Positions 50,601 through 57,004 are shown, numbered from the stretch's first letter. The stretch: DNA of 64,000 nt from Sipunculus nudus (GCA_026874595.1 CM049320.1:23075714-23139713); one strand, 5' to 3'. Notes: generated by a model not told the origin, from the sequence alone. A program made the numbers and translations.

Positions 50601-53169
50601 AAAGCCTTTTCTTTAATTTTTATCATCAAGTGGAATGTCTCAAGTTTCCTCAAAGGATCTAGGATTCCCACACAGCATAGTGTAGCCCAACACGTACGGA
50701 CTCCATTTATCTGTGATATATGGTCCAACCATCTGGAGGTGAGAGTTCACCCTGCGGTTCAAGGAGGGACCTGTAACATGAAATACCACTGCTTGTTGTG
50801 CGATACAGAAGCAATTTTGTATTCATATATAAAAATAAACTTAATATGTATCAAATTATATAGATATATAACCTTTATGTGCGCCTGTAGATGTTTTCTA
50901 TCCTTTGAACTCCTGGGGTTCAGTTGTTGCCAGCACAACAGAAAACCGCCGGAAAAGGAATCCCATGTAAATTAGGTGGGCAATCTATGCAAAAGAGGAA
51001 CTCAGGGGGGCTTTTCTTTGGAATGCCAGTGCCGTGCACTAGGATAGACCCTCATTTCATAAAATTCCTTCCCATCATACATCGCGGTGATGTCAATGAT
51101 GCAACATTCCTATTGGCTGTTCCAACCGGAGGGCTCCAGAGGCCTGACGGGGACGAAACTCTATCTGACTTCATTCAGAGTAAGTGTCCATACTTTATTA
51201 CATACTGATCATTCAGCAAAAGTTTTGGTCCCAACGGAGTCTAAGCATCTGTATTAACGAAAGCAGCGGTTAAAGAAACCTCTGCACATGGAGTGTACTC
51301 CAACCCTGGACCTAGCAGGGTTTAGACAGCCCCTCAACCTCTTTTGGAATTTCAAATGTTGCCAAGTCATAGTGAATTACTTAACATATAGGAGCCACTA
51401 TAGAACGCGGGCTTCGCTTCTATTGAGGAACATATAAATAAAATTGTCTCCTCTCATTCCCTATTTTAACTCCTACTTTTCCCTGTAGATGTCCCTACAC
51501 TCAACTCTTCTAACAAACAACTACTAAGCATCAGAAGTCGCCTGAACCAGGAATCGAACCTATGATCTCTAGACCAGGAGCCCTACAGGCTACTAAGTGA
51601 GCCGTGAAGACAAGATACCTGCTGGAGCAAGTTTTGTTCATTTATATCTGCGATTGAAGAGGCATCTATCGCGAAAATGGGAAACCATTTACTATTTTAA
51701 CAGGAAAATTAAGCTTTAAATGGGGGCTCCGCCCCCACAGCCCCGTTCAGACGGGGAACCCAGGTTCCCCGGACCCCTCCTCCTCTAATATAATAAACTC
51801 CAGCTATGAGCAAAATTAAATACGGGAATTCTGAGGAAAATGATATGTATCGGCCTTTTCCAGGAAACAATTTATTATGCGACACCCGTTGTACCGGCGG
51901 TAGGCTGAAGCCCGGTTTCTATAGTTCTGCAAACATATGTACTGTAAATTGTAATACAAATTACACTGTTCGAACAAATATATTTCTAGGTACGACTTTA
52001 CAATCAGTACCTACCGGTCAGGGCTCGGCCCCGAGTGTAGAAATGAGTAAAGAAGTAATAGTTATACAACCAAATAGCCCTATATTGCCTATTATAGGTT
52101 TAGATATACATAATAGGATTCATTTTACAAATATATTTCCTCTGGAGTACATATTAAATACCGCTAGTAGCATGTTGTTGATATCCAAATCCAGACGGGC
52201 AGCCATGATTTATTTTAAACAGATAATTACGGTATGGTAAACAATCTCCGTTCAGACTACCGTAAAGTATACCGGTCTGACCATGGGGGGGTTTGGGGGG
52301 TCTCCCCCCACATTAAAAGCAGTTAATAATGTTTCTTTTTTTGTTGTAGGAAATCTAAGGGGGGTATGGGGGGTTTCCCCCCATCTTTTAAGTAGTTAAT
52401 AATATTTCTCAATAAATATTTTCATGATATTTACAACCATCGTTAGGTGGCGCTATTTATTACTCCACACCCAGATTTAAAAGCCCTCTTTTTCCTGTGA
52501 CCTTCACATTGTCTTGCATGGTGTAATGGCATTAGTGTTCGAGTACTGAGCCGTGCTGCACAGGATCGATTCCAGCGAGGACCAACTTCTGCTCTTTCAT
52601 GTGATATTCATGATTTATAATGTATACATGTACATACACATTTCTGAATAATAATAAAATGTCTTTCATCAACAGATAATGCCGCGGTAGGAAATAGAAG
52701 AGAAGACAATAGTGGTAGCAATATTTTATTCAGCTGTCCCAAATGTAGGTACTGATTGTAAATTCGCTCCTATTTCTATATAACAAGTGCTATACCTGTA
52801 ACAAGTTACAACTATATCAGTTGAATCATGTATATTTAAAGGTGAACACAAGTAAAATAAATAAACATTTCTCCCCTAGATAATACAAAGTTAAAATTAA
52901 CTGTGTTTGACAGTTGGGAACACGTGTTTCACTACCCATAACAACAACGATCACTGCTATTGGTTAGATCTTGTAAACAGATTGACGTTAAACAACACGG
53001 GTCCCAACCGTCCTGTGAGGTGACCTGTGTGTTAAGATGGTACTTTATGGTAGATTTATCCTATATTTGTGTTTTTACCTGCCAGTAGGGACAGTAGGAG
53101 ACGCAGGGCGTTTTCTGAAGCGCCTATGCTCGAGGCCAAGTTGGCGATCAAACCTGAACCCTCCTCCAT
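14540..53169 (-). CDS. LPCAT3: LPCAT3/MBOAT5-like lysophospholipid acyltransferase, 12 coding exons (whole gene)
   Basis: The spliced model is 1404 nt (467 residues plus stop); human LPCAT3 is 487 residues. It joins 53169-53079, 44614-44507, 44076-43970, 35063-34935, 34438-34331, 32008-31935, 29088-28980, 23501-23415, 22504-22338, 20346-20199, 17546-17391 and 14659-14540. Every junction is GT-AG and every phase agrees. The protein is hydrophobic and multi-pass. It shows family segments in order: GYPLAFLYRSYV (31-42), PSLLEMAAHTYFFGGFLVGP (161-180), LVWGKLMLYKYVGCWLITEG, SFNINTN with the likely catalytic Asn318, and LALWHGL with His354. The 36-residue Asn-His spacing fits the family. Known family role: MBOAT enzymes of this branch re-acylate lysophosphatidylcholine and related lysophospholipids with acyl-CoA in the ER membrane (Lands cycle), favouring polyunsaturated chains. 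Introns span 0.4-8.9 kb and are filled with repeats. The product and exon order are secure; the last few residues are not. Confidence 0.93.
14660..15635. other. Intron 11, part without recognised element
   Basis: AT-rich intron sequence with no exon, RNA gene or clear transposon border. Confidence 0.6.
15636..17358 (+). mobile_element. Pearl-like Helentron-type element (family F1), ten core repeats
   Basis: It starts AACTAGATGTGGTCGGACAA, then carries ten tandem copies of a ~145-bp core, marked by 'GGGAAAGCTGCAGTATGTTG' at 15956, 16081, 16241, 16387, 16531, 16676, 16819, 16964, 17107 and 17250 (spacings mostly 143-146). It ends GTGATCACTATAGGGCAC, then a perfect hairpin CCCGCTT / AAGCGGG (17337-17343, 17347-17353; loop GTC) and GCCCT. 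A unique 5' part, tandem core, unique 3' part and terminal hairpin match the molluscan 'pearl' elements, regarded as Helitron/Helentron relatives. Sixty-odd-codon minus-strand frames in the array are repeat shadows. It lies in intron 11, ending 32 bp from the exon 11 donor. Confidence 0.8.
17391..17546 (-). CDS. LPCAT3: LPCAT3-like exon 11
   Basis: 156 nt, phase 0 at both ends, acceptor TTTAATTTCAG, donor GGACAA|GTAAGT. It encodes MMNLFLRAGVKYRDFSPPLR, then LLCWVLLKLYALFVLGYALV and SFALFFYDKYGQ. Two late membrane helices and the 'F..(Y/W)DK(Y/W)' ending fit the C-terminal third of LPCAT3. The opening Met-Met is internal, because the exon has a clean acceptor. A pearl-like mobile element ends 32 bp beyond its donor. 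Confidence 0.92.
17827..19457 (+). mobile_element. Helentron-type element (family F2), older copy c
   Basis: It starts AACTAGAATACAGGTAGTC and TACGTGTATCCGCC, as in the copies at 24688 and 37253, and ends with a decayed form of their terminus (TTTGTTTTGGTGGATA). The core repeats about every 275-280 bp with recurring 'ATGGACATGCA', 'CCAATACA' and 'CCACCAGT' phrases. Exact GGTGGCGCCACC palindromes sit at 18086 and 19140. Divergence is higher than in copies a and b, so it is an older insertion. It lies in intron 10. Open frames inside on both strands are repeat shadows. Confidence 0.75.
19670..20168 (+). mobile_element. Helentron-type element (family F3), copy d, degenerate
   Basis: It contains the F3 core phrases 'GTCACAGTGACCTAATTTT', 'TTAGAAGATTC' and 'GTGCCCTGTT', and ends ACAGACAAAGC... 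then AGCTCAGATGACT / AGTCAG (20141-20162), the terminal hairpin of this family with its last arm decayed. It lies in intron 10, 30 bp from exon 10. The 5' end is not defined. Confidence 0.6.
20199..20346 (-). CDS. LPCAT3: LPCAT3-like exon 10 (catalytic His)
   Basis: 148 nt, acceptor TTTTATTTCAG, donor AAAGAG|GTAATC. It encodes (K)YVFKRLKFLGNKQISHAVT, then MLYLALWHGLVSGYIVNFAL and EFLIITCEKE. The LALWHGL histidine (predicted residue 354) is the defining MBOAT residue, 36 residues after Asn318. It ends in phase 0. Confidence 0.96.
20347..22337. other. Intron 9: dispersed repeats, no exon
   Basis: Contains a second copy of the 12110 repeat (about 20650-20816) and of family F5 (20873-21035, ending CAGACAGACAGAGGGACAGA). 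The remainder (21036-22337) has a relatively GC-rich patch at 21140-21620 with no recognised coding or element structure. Confidence 0.55.
22338..22504 (-). CDS. LPCAT3: LPCAT3-like exon 9 (catalytic Asn)
   Basis: 167 nt, acceptor TTGTAG, donor GGGAAA|GTGAGT, ending in phase 2. It encodes EGACIITGLTYNGKDKSGKA, LWNACANIHIIDYELACSGE, then ELIGSFNINTNRWMG. The SFNINTN.W motif holds the Asn (predicted residue 318) that pairs with the exon 10 histidine in MBOAT active sites. This is the largest exon in the model. Confidence 0.95.
22671..23002. mobile_element. PIF/Harbinger-like MITE, 332 bp, copy 1
   Basis: TAA flanks both ends (22668-22670, 23003-23005), the 3-bp target typical of PIF/Harbinger. 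Inverted ends of roughly 35 bp include GGTATGGTTCTCAGGCAC against GTGCCTGAGAACCATACC. A second copy at 57309-57593 has the same ends and target but opposite internal orientation. There is no transposase. It lies in intron 8. Confidence 0.85.
23003..23414. other. Intron 8 remainder
   Basis: AT-rich intron sequence between the MITE and the exon 8 donor; nothing recognised. Confidence 0.6.
23415..23501 (-). CDS. LPCAT3: LPCAT3-like exon 8
   Basis: 87 nt, phase 0 at both ends, acceptor GATTGTAG, donor ATAACA|GTAAGT. It encodes DLPFLGKCLFILVWGKLMLY and KYVGCWLIT. The 'WGK..LYKYV.CWL.TEG' block is strongly conserved in LPCAT3; its EG comes from the next exon. Confidence 0.93.
24688..26302 (+). mobile_element. 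Helentron-type element (family F2), copy a
   Basis: It starts AACTAGAATACGGGTAGTCG and TGTATCTGCC, then carries tandem ~280-bp units. Each unit holds two copies of the perfect palindrome GGTGGCGCCACC (24995, 25144, 25411, 25542, 25822, 25971, plus a one-base variant at 25691), alternately 131 and 149 bp apart. The 3' part carries ACGGAGGAGTTCTCCGGA, a GGC-rich tract, then a terminal hairpin GTATCCGCAAAAC / GTTTTGGCGGATAC (26269-26298) and AATT. No Rep/helicase is encoded. It lies in intron 7. Confidence 0.8.
26303..27404. other. Intron 7 segment, unexplained GC-richer patch
   Basis: 26303-26760 is AT-rich. 26790-27180 is less AT-rich and gives overlapping minus-strand frames of 109 and 98 codons with hydrophobic stretches, but no family is recognised and no in-phase exon of the acyltransferase is missing here. 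A phrase TAGGTGTTGTTAGAAAGT at 26731 recurs inverted near 39919-39936, suggesting a dispersed repeat. Confidence 0.45.
27405..28909 (+). mobile_element. Helentron-type element (family F3), copy a
   Basis: Tandem units of about 335 bp share 'AGACCTAATTTCAGGTTTC', 'TTAGAAGATTCTAGGTCCA', 'GTGCCCTGTTAACAGAC' and 'ACCAGTCTGCAGGAA'. One unit keeps GGTGGCGCCACC (28234). It ends ACGGACGGACAGAAAGACAG, then GTGATCGCTATAGCTC with a long hairpin: AGCTCAG / CTGAGCT and TGACT / AGTCA around a TTC loop (28878-28906). It lies in intron 7 and ends about 70 bp before the exon 7 donor. The left border is approximate. Confidence 0.75.
28980..29088 (-). CDS. LPCAT3: LPCAT3-like exon 7
   Basis: 109 nt, acceptor ACTATTTCAG, donor TTTACA|GTAAGT. 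It encodes (S)VRAGFMRLLAGALYTGLFQI and STLFLGESDLTSQWFT. This is a membrane helix followed by a polar luminal-type loop, as expected after the exon 6 loop. It ends in phase 0. Confidence 0.9.
29395..29490 (-). repeat. Dispersed repeat, inverted relative to 40505-40590
   Basis: Read on the minus strand it gives AGTGTTGGGACGGATGATCG, ATTATAACTGATGATCAG and a later ATGATCATGCATTG. The plus strand at 40505-40590 gives AGTGATGGGTGGATGATCGA and GATCATCGATCATGCAGTG. The GATCGATTATAA... style resembles hAT-type repeat ends. No complete element borders could be set. Confidence 0.5.
29525..31504. mobile_element. TA-target transposon TE1, copy 1, 1980 bp
   Basis: TA flanks both ends (29523-29524, 31505-31506). 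The terminal inverted repeat is CCGTAAAAGTCGTTGCAGAA on the left and CCGTAAAAGTTGTTGCAGAA on the right (read on the other strand), continuing GTC. A second inverted block, AAGTCGCACCCTGACTTT, lies just inside each end. Open frames do not exceed about 92 codons and no DDE transposase is recognised, so it appears non-autonomous or decayed. It makes up most of intron 6. A rearranged paralogue occupies 46780-50535. Confidence 0.82.
31505..33737. other. Introns 6 (end) and 5 (start), no element recognised
   Basis: Apart from exon 6 (31935-32008), this is AT-rich intron. 31540-31880 contains a loose periodic pattern of 'ACAGTTATAACTGTTCA.GTTACATACAT' phrases, a degenerate ~60-bp tandem repeat. Nothing coding is recognised in 32230-33737. 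Confidence 0.5.
31935..32008 (-). CDS. LPCAT3: LPCAT3-like exon 6
   Basis: 74 nt, acceptor TTTTTGTTGCAG, donor GACAG|GTGGGT, ending in phase 2. It encodes FPLTRYQNLVKGAYSDPSTG followed by ELPD. In the family this short loop follows the VGPQ signature and carries the conserved '(Y/H)xxLVxG' pattern. The serine at the junction is completed by exon 7. Confidence 0.9.
33738..34262 (+). mobile_element. Helentron-type element (family F4), copy 1
   Basis: It starts ACAAGAGCACCTCAAATGGTGC (inner hairpin GCACC / GGTGC) followed by ATTATACGCCC, then repeats a ~140-150-bp core with 'GTGACCTCTGACCTCATTA', 'AAATCCATCA' and 'TAAGT.ATCAC'. It ends 'GTTAACAGACAAACAGATGG', 'GGGTATACCATAATACGTCC' and a complementary GACGGGCGTAT. 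Other copies are at 43377-43850 and 45055-45625. It lies in intron 5, with exon 5 only 68 bp away. Confidence 0.65.
34331..34438 (-). CDS. LPCAT3: LPCAT3-like exon 5 (MBOAT signature)
   Basis: 108 nt, phase 0 at both ends, acceptor TTTTCCACAG, donor CAG|GTAGGT. It encodes ETLSSEQKETALPKVP, then SLLEMAAHTYFFGGFLVGPQ. The block 'PSLLE......FFGGFLVGPQ' is the most recognisable LPCAT3-family stretch in the window and was the entry point for the whole model. Confidence 0.96.
34935..35063 (-). CDS. LPCAT3: LPCAT3-like exon 4
   Basis: 129 nt. It encodes VYLCAGYLSHMDGTYQIRWT, then TTAQCVLTLRLTGLVFDVFD and GHKK. The 'IRWT..QCVLTLRL.GL..D.FDG' pattern is typical of LPCAT3. The acceptor is TTTTTACAG. 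The donor is AAAAAA|GTGGCA, a weak consensus, but phase and family alignment both require it: GHKK then joins ETLSSEQK of exon 5 without a gap. Confidence 0.9.
35064..37252. other. Intron 3 segment with a ~258-bp local duplication
   Basis: 35297-35382 and 35554-35638 repeat 'AATAAATAGGGGCAACA', 'GGTGTTTCAGCCTGTGG' and 'AACATGTATTATA', so a unit of about 258 bp is duplicated. 36100-36200 shares 'TTTTTATTTTATATTCTGGTGTCAACCAGGCCCGGTG'-type phrases with 43132-43260. A 29-bp imperfect hairpin lies at 36758-36786. No exon is recognised. Confidence 0.5.
37253..38447 (+). mobile_element. Helentron-type element (family F2), copy b
   Basis: It is near-identical to copy a over its start (AACTAGAATACAGGAAGTCG) and its last ~370 bp, but with fewer core units. 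It carries one exact GGTGGCGCCACC (37829) and several one-base variants. The GGC tract before the end is expanded into two overlapping GCGGCCGC sites at about 38372-38397. It ends with AAAACTC / TGTTTT and GGCGGATACAATTA. It lies in intron 3. Confidence 0.8.
38448..42884. other. Intron 3 segment, no gene recognised
   Basis: Long AT-rich intron portion. Visible items are a C homopolymer (about 39617-39629), the hAT-like repeat at 40505-40590, and pyrimidine-rich 'CTTCC' runs near 42650-42720. Open frames up to 110 codons are not recognised and lack splice support. Confidence 0.5.
42885..43850 (+). mobile_element. Helentron-type element (family F4), copy 2, broken
   Basis: An F4-like start (CAAGAGCACCATTTTG) lies at 42885 but is interrupted. 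43377-43850 carries three core units marked by TGACCTCT at about 43377, 43528 and 43671, then 'GTTAACGGATGGACAGAC' and 'GGTTTACCATAATATT'. Between them, 43132-43260 is a different dispersed repeat shared with intron 3 (36100-36200). It lies in intron 3, close to exon 3. Confidence 0.55.
43970..44076 (-). CDS. LPCAT3: LPCAT3-like exon 3
   Basis: 107 nt, with acceptor TTTTTTTTCAG and donor AACATG|GTGAGT. In the frame fixed by exon 2 it encodes a hydrophobic membrane segment, GTSTIHSVLNILLNYVILLV and onward to AFFGNM. The longer open frame here (YKHNTFRVKYF...) is out of phase and is a shadow. It ends in phase 0. Confidence 0.9.
44507..44614 (-). CDS. LPCAT3: LPCAT3-like exon 2
   Basis: 108 nt. 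The acceptor follows a T-rich tract ending in TTTTTCAG, and the donor is TTTTG|GTGAGT. Read in the phase set by exon 1, it encodes GYPLAFLYRSYVYGRAPSIQ followed by a hydrophobic helix ending SYFNF. The GYP start, arginine-tyrosine pair and YFNFG end are family features of LPCAT3. It ends in phase 1 and the split Gly codon is completed by exon 3. Confidence 0.92.
45055..45625 (+). mobile_element. Helentron-type element (family F4), copy 3, interrupted
   Basis: Core units with 'TGACCTCTGA', 'AAATATGTGTGGATTTT.CC' and 'AAATCCATCA' run from about 45055 and end 'GGACAGACAGACAGACAGTG', 'GGGTATACCATAATAC'. About 230 bp (45295-45525) of foreign sequence interrupt it, starting with TAAAGCCGCATGTCTATTAT and GCCGCACCCAGACTTTCCC. 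The latter resembles the subterminal block of TE1 (AAGTCGCACCCTGACTTT), so the insert may be a relative of the CCGTAAAA-ended transposons. It lies in intron 1. Confidence 0.55.
45833..46686 (+). mobile_element. Pearl-like Helentron-type element (family F1), four core repeats
   Basis: It has the same 5' part as the copy at 15636 (AACTAGATGTGGTCGGACAA) and the same 3' part, with only four core units (markers at 46126, 46271, 46416 and 46561, spaced exactly 145). A GGACGGAAGGACAGACTGAC tract precedes the end. The terminal hairpin is CCTGCTT / AAGCGGG (46665-46671, 46675-46681), where the T-G change keeps the pairing as a wobble. It lies in intron 1. Confidence 0.8.
46780..50535. mobile_element. 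TE1 copy 2, left-truncated and carrying an insertion
   Basis: Colinear with TE1 copy 1: 'GATAACATTTTGTGCTGTGAAA' (29880 and 46880), 'GAAGGATGGAAAGAATAATT' (30132 and 47133), 'TTTACTGGTATTATATTTAC' (30349 and 49109) and 'TTTAGAATTTGATTTCCTAGTAC' near the end. The right end is a decayed inverted repeat (TTTTACTGTA near 50525-50534). The left end is missing, replaced by the F1 element ending at 46686 and spacer. A separate transposon (47275-49007) is inserted inside. A 151-codon minus-strand frame at 49563-50018 is not recognised. Confidence 0.75.
47275..49007. mobile_element. TA-target transposon TE2, 1733 bp, nested in TE1 copy 2
   Basis: Inverted ends CCGTAAAAAACCGCATATAC (left) and CCGTAAAAACTCGCATATAA (right, read on the other strand), both followed by GTCGAG, with TA at each side (47273-47274, 49008-49009). 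In TE1 copy 1 the homologous position (about 30255-30262, CGGTATTATTG) holds a single TA. This is direct evidence of the uninterrupted target and of TA duplication. No transposase is recognised inside. Confidence 0.85.
50583..51205 (+). other. Unrecognised coding-like stretch in intron 1
   Basis: Two overlapping plus-strand frames. The second (50924-51208) reads GLFFGMPVPCTRIDPHFIKF and LLAVPTGGLQRPDGDETLSD, has mixed, protein-like composition and stops just after a GTAAGT (51180-51185). A possible acceptor CAGTTGTTGCCAG lies at about 50920-50932. It could be an exon of an unknown gene nested in intron 1 on the opposite strand, or a transposon gene remnant. No family is recognised and no partner exon was found. 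Confidence 0.25.
51535..51611 (-). repeat. tRNA-like sequence (SINE head or pseudo-tRNA)
   Basis: On the minus strand an A-box-like GGCTCACTTAGTAG (51603-51590) and a B box GGTTCGATTCC (51560-51550) are spaced as in a tRNA. Acceptor-arm pairing is poor, so I do not call a functional tRNA. Confidence 0.5.
51806..52240 (+). other. Unrecognised 144-codon open frame
   Basis: The longest non-repetitive plus-strand frame. It begins MSKIKYGNSEENDMYRPFPG and has a Cys-containing stretch, LLCDTRCTGGRLKPGFYSSA. The early part faintly recalls the start of DHHC palmitoyltransferases (FPGxN..C..R...GR), but the DHHC cysteine-rich domain is absent, so I do not assign a function. It lies between GC-rich 'GGGGCTCCGCCCCCACAGCC' and 'GGGGGTTTGGGGGGTCTCCC' repeats, which suggests mobile DNA. 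Confidence 0.25.
52511..52584 (+). repeat. tRNA-like sequence (pseudo-tRNA or SINE head)
   Basis: A-box-like TGGTGTAATGGCATTAG (52519-52535) and B box GGATCGATTCC (52563-52573). The ends GTCTT / AGGAC pair only partly and the anticodon arm is weak. It is probably a tRNA-derived repeat, not a working tRNA. Confidence 0.45.
53079..53169 (-). CDS. LPCAT3: LPCAT3-like exon 1 (start codon)
   Basis: Encodes residues 1-30 plus one base of codon 31, containing LASSIGASENALRLLLSLLA, a close match in style to the N-terminus of LPCAT3 proteins. The ATG has G at -3 and G at +4. An in-frame TAG lies three codons upstream, so this is very probably the true start. The donor is CAG|GTAAAA and the intron phase is 1. 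Intron 1 is about 8.5 kb and holds several nested transposons. Confidence 0.9.
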
Positions 53170-54092
53170 GTCTGACTAAACTGACCTTCAGACAATCATA
53201 ACACAACTGCGCTTGCCTAAAACTCGTGTGTCCATTAAATAAACGCAACTTCTATGGTTGTGTAGCCCTACGCGTAGTTCTGCCGAAACATGCATAAATG
53301 CTTGGTTGGCTCTGAAAAGGTGGTTTGAGCTTACTTGCATTTTGAACAATGTGGTCATTAGATATATTTGATTGTTTTCATATTTACTCTACTCTATTAA
53401 GCTTAAGTAATCTTGAGGAAATACTCCCTGGCCTGTCAATTAAATATATCACCTTCCCACAAGTTATACTCGTGCTGTTATTTCATTTGAATTTTTACCT
53501 TTTTCTTTGTTTTTAAATTGTAGCAGGCTTTTATTGAAAAACAACACTTGCTGAATGAGCTATCCTGTTGAAATATATGAAATGAATAATGAGAAATCAA
53601 AATTAATAACTAAACATCGCTTTTGCAGAAAAAAAAGTCTAAAAAATAGGCCCGGTTATATATTGATACATTATACACAATGTAGATTTGAAGAAATAAT
53701 TAAACACCTTAATTGATGTCAATATTTAAAACAAATACATGTAATCCTTTTCTTGTCATTTTAGCAATTGTGCCACTTTTTAATTATTCTTTCTGTACGT
53801 TTTTTATATAATGTACCATTCTGATGATATATATACACATTCATGAAACCACTTTCGTGTAACAACGCAATATTAATTCGTGTCCATTATATGGAAGGAA
53901 ATCATTTTTAAATCAGAGTGTTTCATAGAGCACATAACCTACTTTGCTTATTCAGTTACTCATAAAGAATTCTCCTAACAGTCCTTCATGCCTGTAACAG
54001 AATTGTGAAATATGATTTCCAGTTTTTTAGTTACCCATATAATATTTAATGCAAATCCAGACGGAATGTAGCTACTCCGCTTAACATAAAAT
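53170..54092. other. 5' flank of the LPCAT3-like gene
   Basis: 53170-53290 contains several CpGs and an in-frame stop just upstream of the ATG, so it includes 5' UTR and probably the promoter. No convincing TATA box or initiator could be fixed by eye. 53340-54092 is AT-rich with nothing recognised. Confidence 0.45.
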
Positions 54093-54214
54093 ACACACAC
54101 GCACAGAGAGAGAGACAGAAAGGCAGACAGAGAGAGAGTGAGAGAGAGAGAAGGAGAGAGACAGACAGACAGGCAGACAGAAAGAGAGAGAGACAGACAG
54201 ACAGGCATACAGAA

Positions 54215-54249
<35 letters not shown>

Positions 54250-54280
54250 AAGAGAGAGACAGACAGACAGACAGACAAGC

Positions 54281-54310
<30 letters not shown>
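54093..54310. repeat. GA/GACA compound microsatellite
   Basis: About 218 bp of interleaved (GA)n and (GACA)n runs. It gives spurious LSLSLS- and SVCLSV-type frames on one strand and REREGE / DRQTDR frames on the other. Confidence 0.95.
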
Positions 54311-54312
<2 letters not shown>

Positions 54313-54369
54313 GAACCATCCACTTTAAAAGTCCTTTAAGTTGTTTATTGTAAGAGTTATGATCTAAAG

Positions 54370-54372
<3 letters not shown>

Positions 54373-54458
<86 letters not shown>
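54373..54458. repeat. (AT)n microsatellite, 86 bp
   Basis: An uninterrupted AT dinucleotide run of 43 units. It produces the artificial YIYIYI frame on the minus strand. Confidence 0.97.
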
Positions 54459-54461
<3 letters not shown>

Positions 54462-56940
54462 TGTTTCTGCATTAAAAACAGCGTAGTATTATATAATAAT
54501 ATTTATTGTATATCATATCATATGATACAATCAAACATATCAGGGGGTCAAGGGAATGTATACCGGTACTTTGCAGGTCGTTATATATAGACTTAAGGCT
54601 ATTAATTGTATTTAAATTTTCCAGATGAGATTGTGTCATCAAGGATTTTATCTCCTCCTAGGGTGTTTATCACCTTCTCTGCCACCATGATCATAACCAT
54701 TGAGTGATAAATAAATTAACGCGCATATAGGGCCTATATCTAATCTCAACTGCATGCACTGAGAGAGCACAACGTTTAGCGTACTGACATACGGGGCATG
54801 TGTACTGTATCGGTAAGTTTTCAATAACATGGGTACACACAACACGTGCACTGATCCATATGACTGTTATATATTATTAGTCTACTGTAAGCTATGGGCG
54901 TATCAATATTATTAGCCAGATTTTGTAATACACATGTAACATAGCTGACTTAGGCTGCGTGTGGTACATGGGAACTTTTCTTCTTGACTATCGGGGAGGG
55001 TACAAATTGCGTTGGGTGGGTATAAGTAGGTGTGTGTGTGCCGGGGGGGGGGGGGGGGGGGGTGAGAGAGTAATGCCTCACAGCGTGAACTGTGATTACT
55101 TTTTTGGCAGAGATTATTTTAGAGTGCATTTGATCGGTATATATATATTCCCATATATATAATAGTCATATTTCCACTCATAATATTTTACTTTATGAAT
55201 ACGGTCTATATACATATACAAATGCGAGATCAACCGATAATAGTTCAACCTTGAAACTAAAAGGCCTCTCTCTGTATGATGACCCTGGGTTTGTAGCCTT
55301 CAGCGTCTTTATATTTATACTGATACTGATATGGATGCCTTGATAATAAGTGAGTGCAGTTCCATATAGGTTTCCTCTGGGGTGGTTTAAGATATTTTGT
55401 GATTTGGTATTGGACAGTATAATGATACCTTAAAATATCACGTCAGTGGTGGATTCGGGGGGGGGGGGGCGGGGACTTAAGCTCCCCCCCCCCCCCATAT
55501 ATATTATATACTAATAATACCTCATTGTATTTAGAAAGACTGAACAGGAAGGCAGTCCGTCATTTGAACACATTTCTGTGTAATGCTATGTTCTTATTCC
55601 TTTGAAGACAGAAATGCTTACATTAAACATTTTGATGATTATGGATTGAATGTCTGAGCTGTTTAGCGCATCTATTTCCTTTAACGGGGGTGGGGGGGGG
55701 GGGGGGGGCGCAGGAACTTAGACCCTGTCTCTCGCGACTGTCAAGGGTGTGTTTAACCGATAAGAAGGGGGGGGGGGGGGGAGGTGCTCTCACTACTTAT
55801 ACGTTGTGGACATTTTTATAATTTTCATTCTTATTTTAAGTTATTTTTTTATAAAGGGTGGGGGGTATAATCTGCTATATGTCACCTGGTTGAGAAGGTT
55901 CGACATATTCATGTGTCCCCCACCTAACTATACGCTCCATCTCTGAGTTAAAATATATATAAATATAAAATAATTACTATTAGTTATTTTAGTTCCGCAT
56001 ATACACACTCAAAAGACCTGTATTCCGGTGGGTATATTAACAGTGCTTGTATATATAACAGACCACCAGACCGCGTATGATATATGTAAGTTATCTGTAT
56101 GCATATAATTGGTATATGCATTGTTTATCTGAGCTTTTAATGTATACAAACATGGATTTGATGGGCGAGTGAATTTCTGCGTAGTAAACCGACCGTTACG
56201 TCTCTATCTGGCTAAATTAACCTGGAAAAAGGACTATAGCCAGCTGGAAAGCAACCAGTGAGCACACATCTTTGCTGGATGCAAAACGGTTTATTATTTG
56301 ACTTCATCAAGTTTTCACTCTTCGAGGTTGTTTGATTCCACACAATGTTTTTTTTGTAGGTAGGGCTGTGGTTAAGCGGCATCATTCTGAATACGTGAAG
56401 ACCTCGGACTACCGGGTAGTAAATGTTAACCTTCTCTTTAAAGTTTCCTTCTTGTTCATTCTGTGTATTTTTATAGTGTTTCTTTAAATAAATTATTGAC
56501 CTATACCAGGCTGATAAAATGCGATAATCTTCATTCATTAGTCATTTTTTAGTTCATATAGACATTTTACATACATCAATACTTATAGCTGTAAATGTTC
56601 ATGACTTTGTTAATAAATAAATGATAACCAGTATATTCTATAGAAAATAAATGTAGATTCACTGCCATGGCTGAAACCAGGAAATAGTTATAGAGTTATA
56701 CCTCCATTAACTCTTTAATTTTCAATCCATGTATAAGCTCATCCAGTATACATTTCTATTCATATGAAGGGCTTGATGTGTTTTCACGAATCAGTAAAGT
56801 TTTGTCTACCCCCTTGAGATCAGGGTATATATATATATGAATGTTGTGAATTAACAGTGTTGTTTTTCTTCAGAGTTATACCGCTCTGGCCTAGTCTGTA
56901 GGCCATAGAGCACTTTACATCGGAGGGTAACACTACCTTC
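54459..56940. other. Non-coding stretch with G/C homopolymers
   Basis: Contains a 20-bp poly-G (55043-55062), a poly-G/poly-C pair at about 55459-55497 able to pair with itself, and further G runs at about 55686-55710 and 55768-55781. Open frames up to 108 codons are not recognised. Confidence 0.6.
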
Positions 56941-56956
56941 TATATATATATATATA

Positions 56957-57000
<44 letters not shown>
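56941..57000. repeat. (TA)n microsatellite
   Basis: A TA dinucleotide run with one interruption (TCTATA at about 56957-56962), abutting the MITE-like sequence at 56999. Confidence 0.93.

Positions 57001-57004
<4 letters not shown>

Noticed and set aside
51806-52240. DHHC palmitoyltransferase assignment for the 144-codon frame
   Set aside because: Only a faint FPGxN..C..R...GR similarity at the start; no DHHC cysteine-rich domain or membrane helices in order.
52511-52584. Functional tRNA gene
   Set aside because: Only about five of seven acceptor pairs form and the anticodon stem is unclear.
53975-54472. 165-codon minus-strand frame (YIYIYI followed by LSLSLS and SVCLSV)
   Set aside because: It is translated from (AT)n and GA/GACA microsatellites; low complexity throughout.
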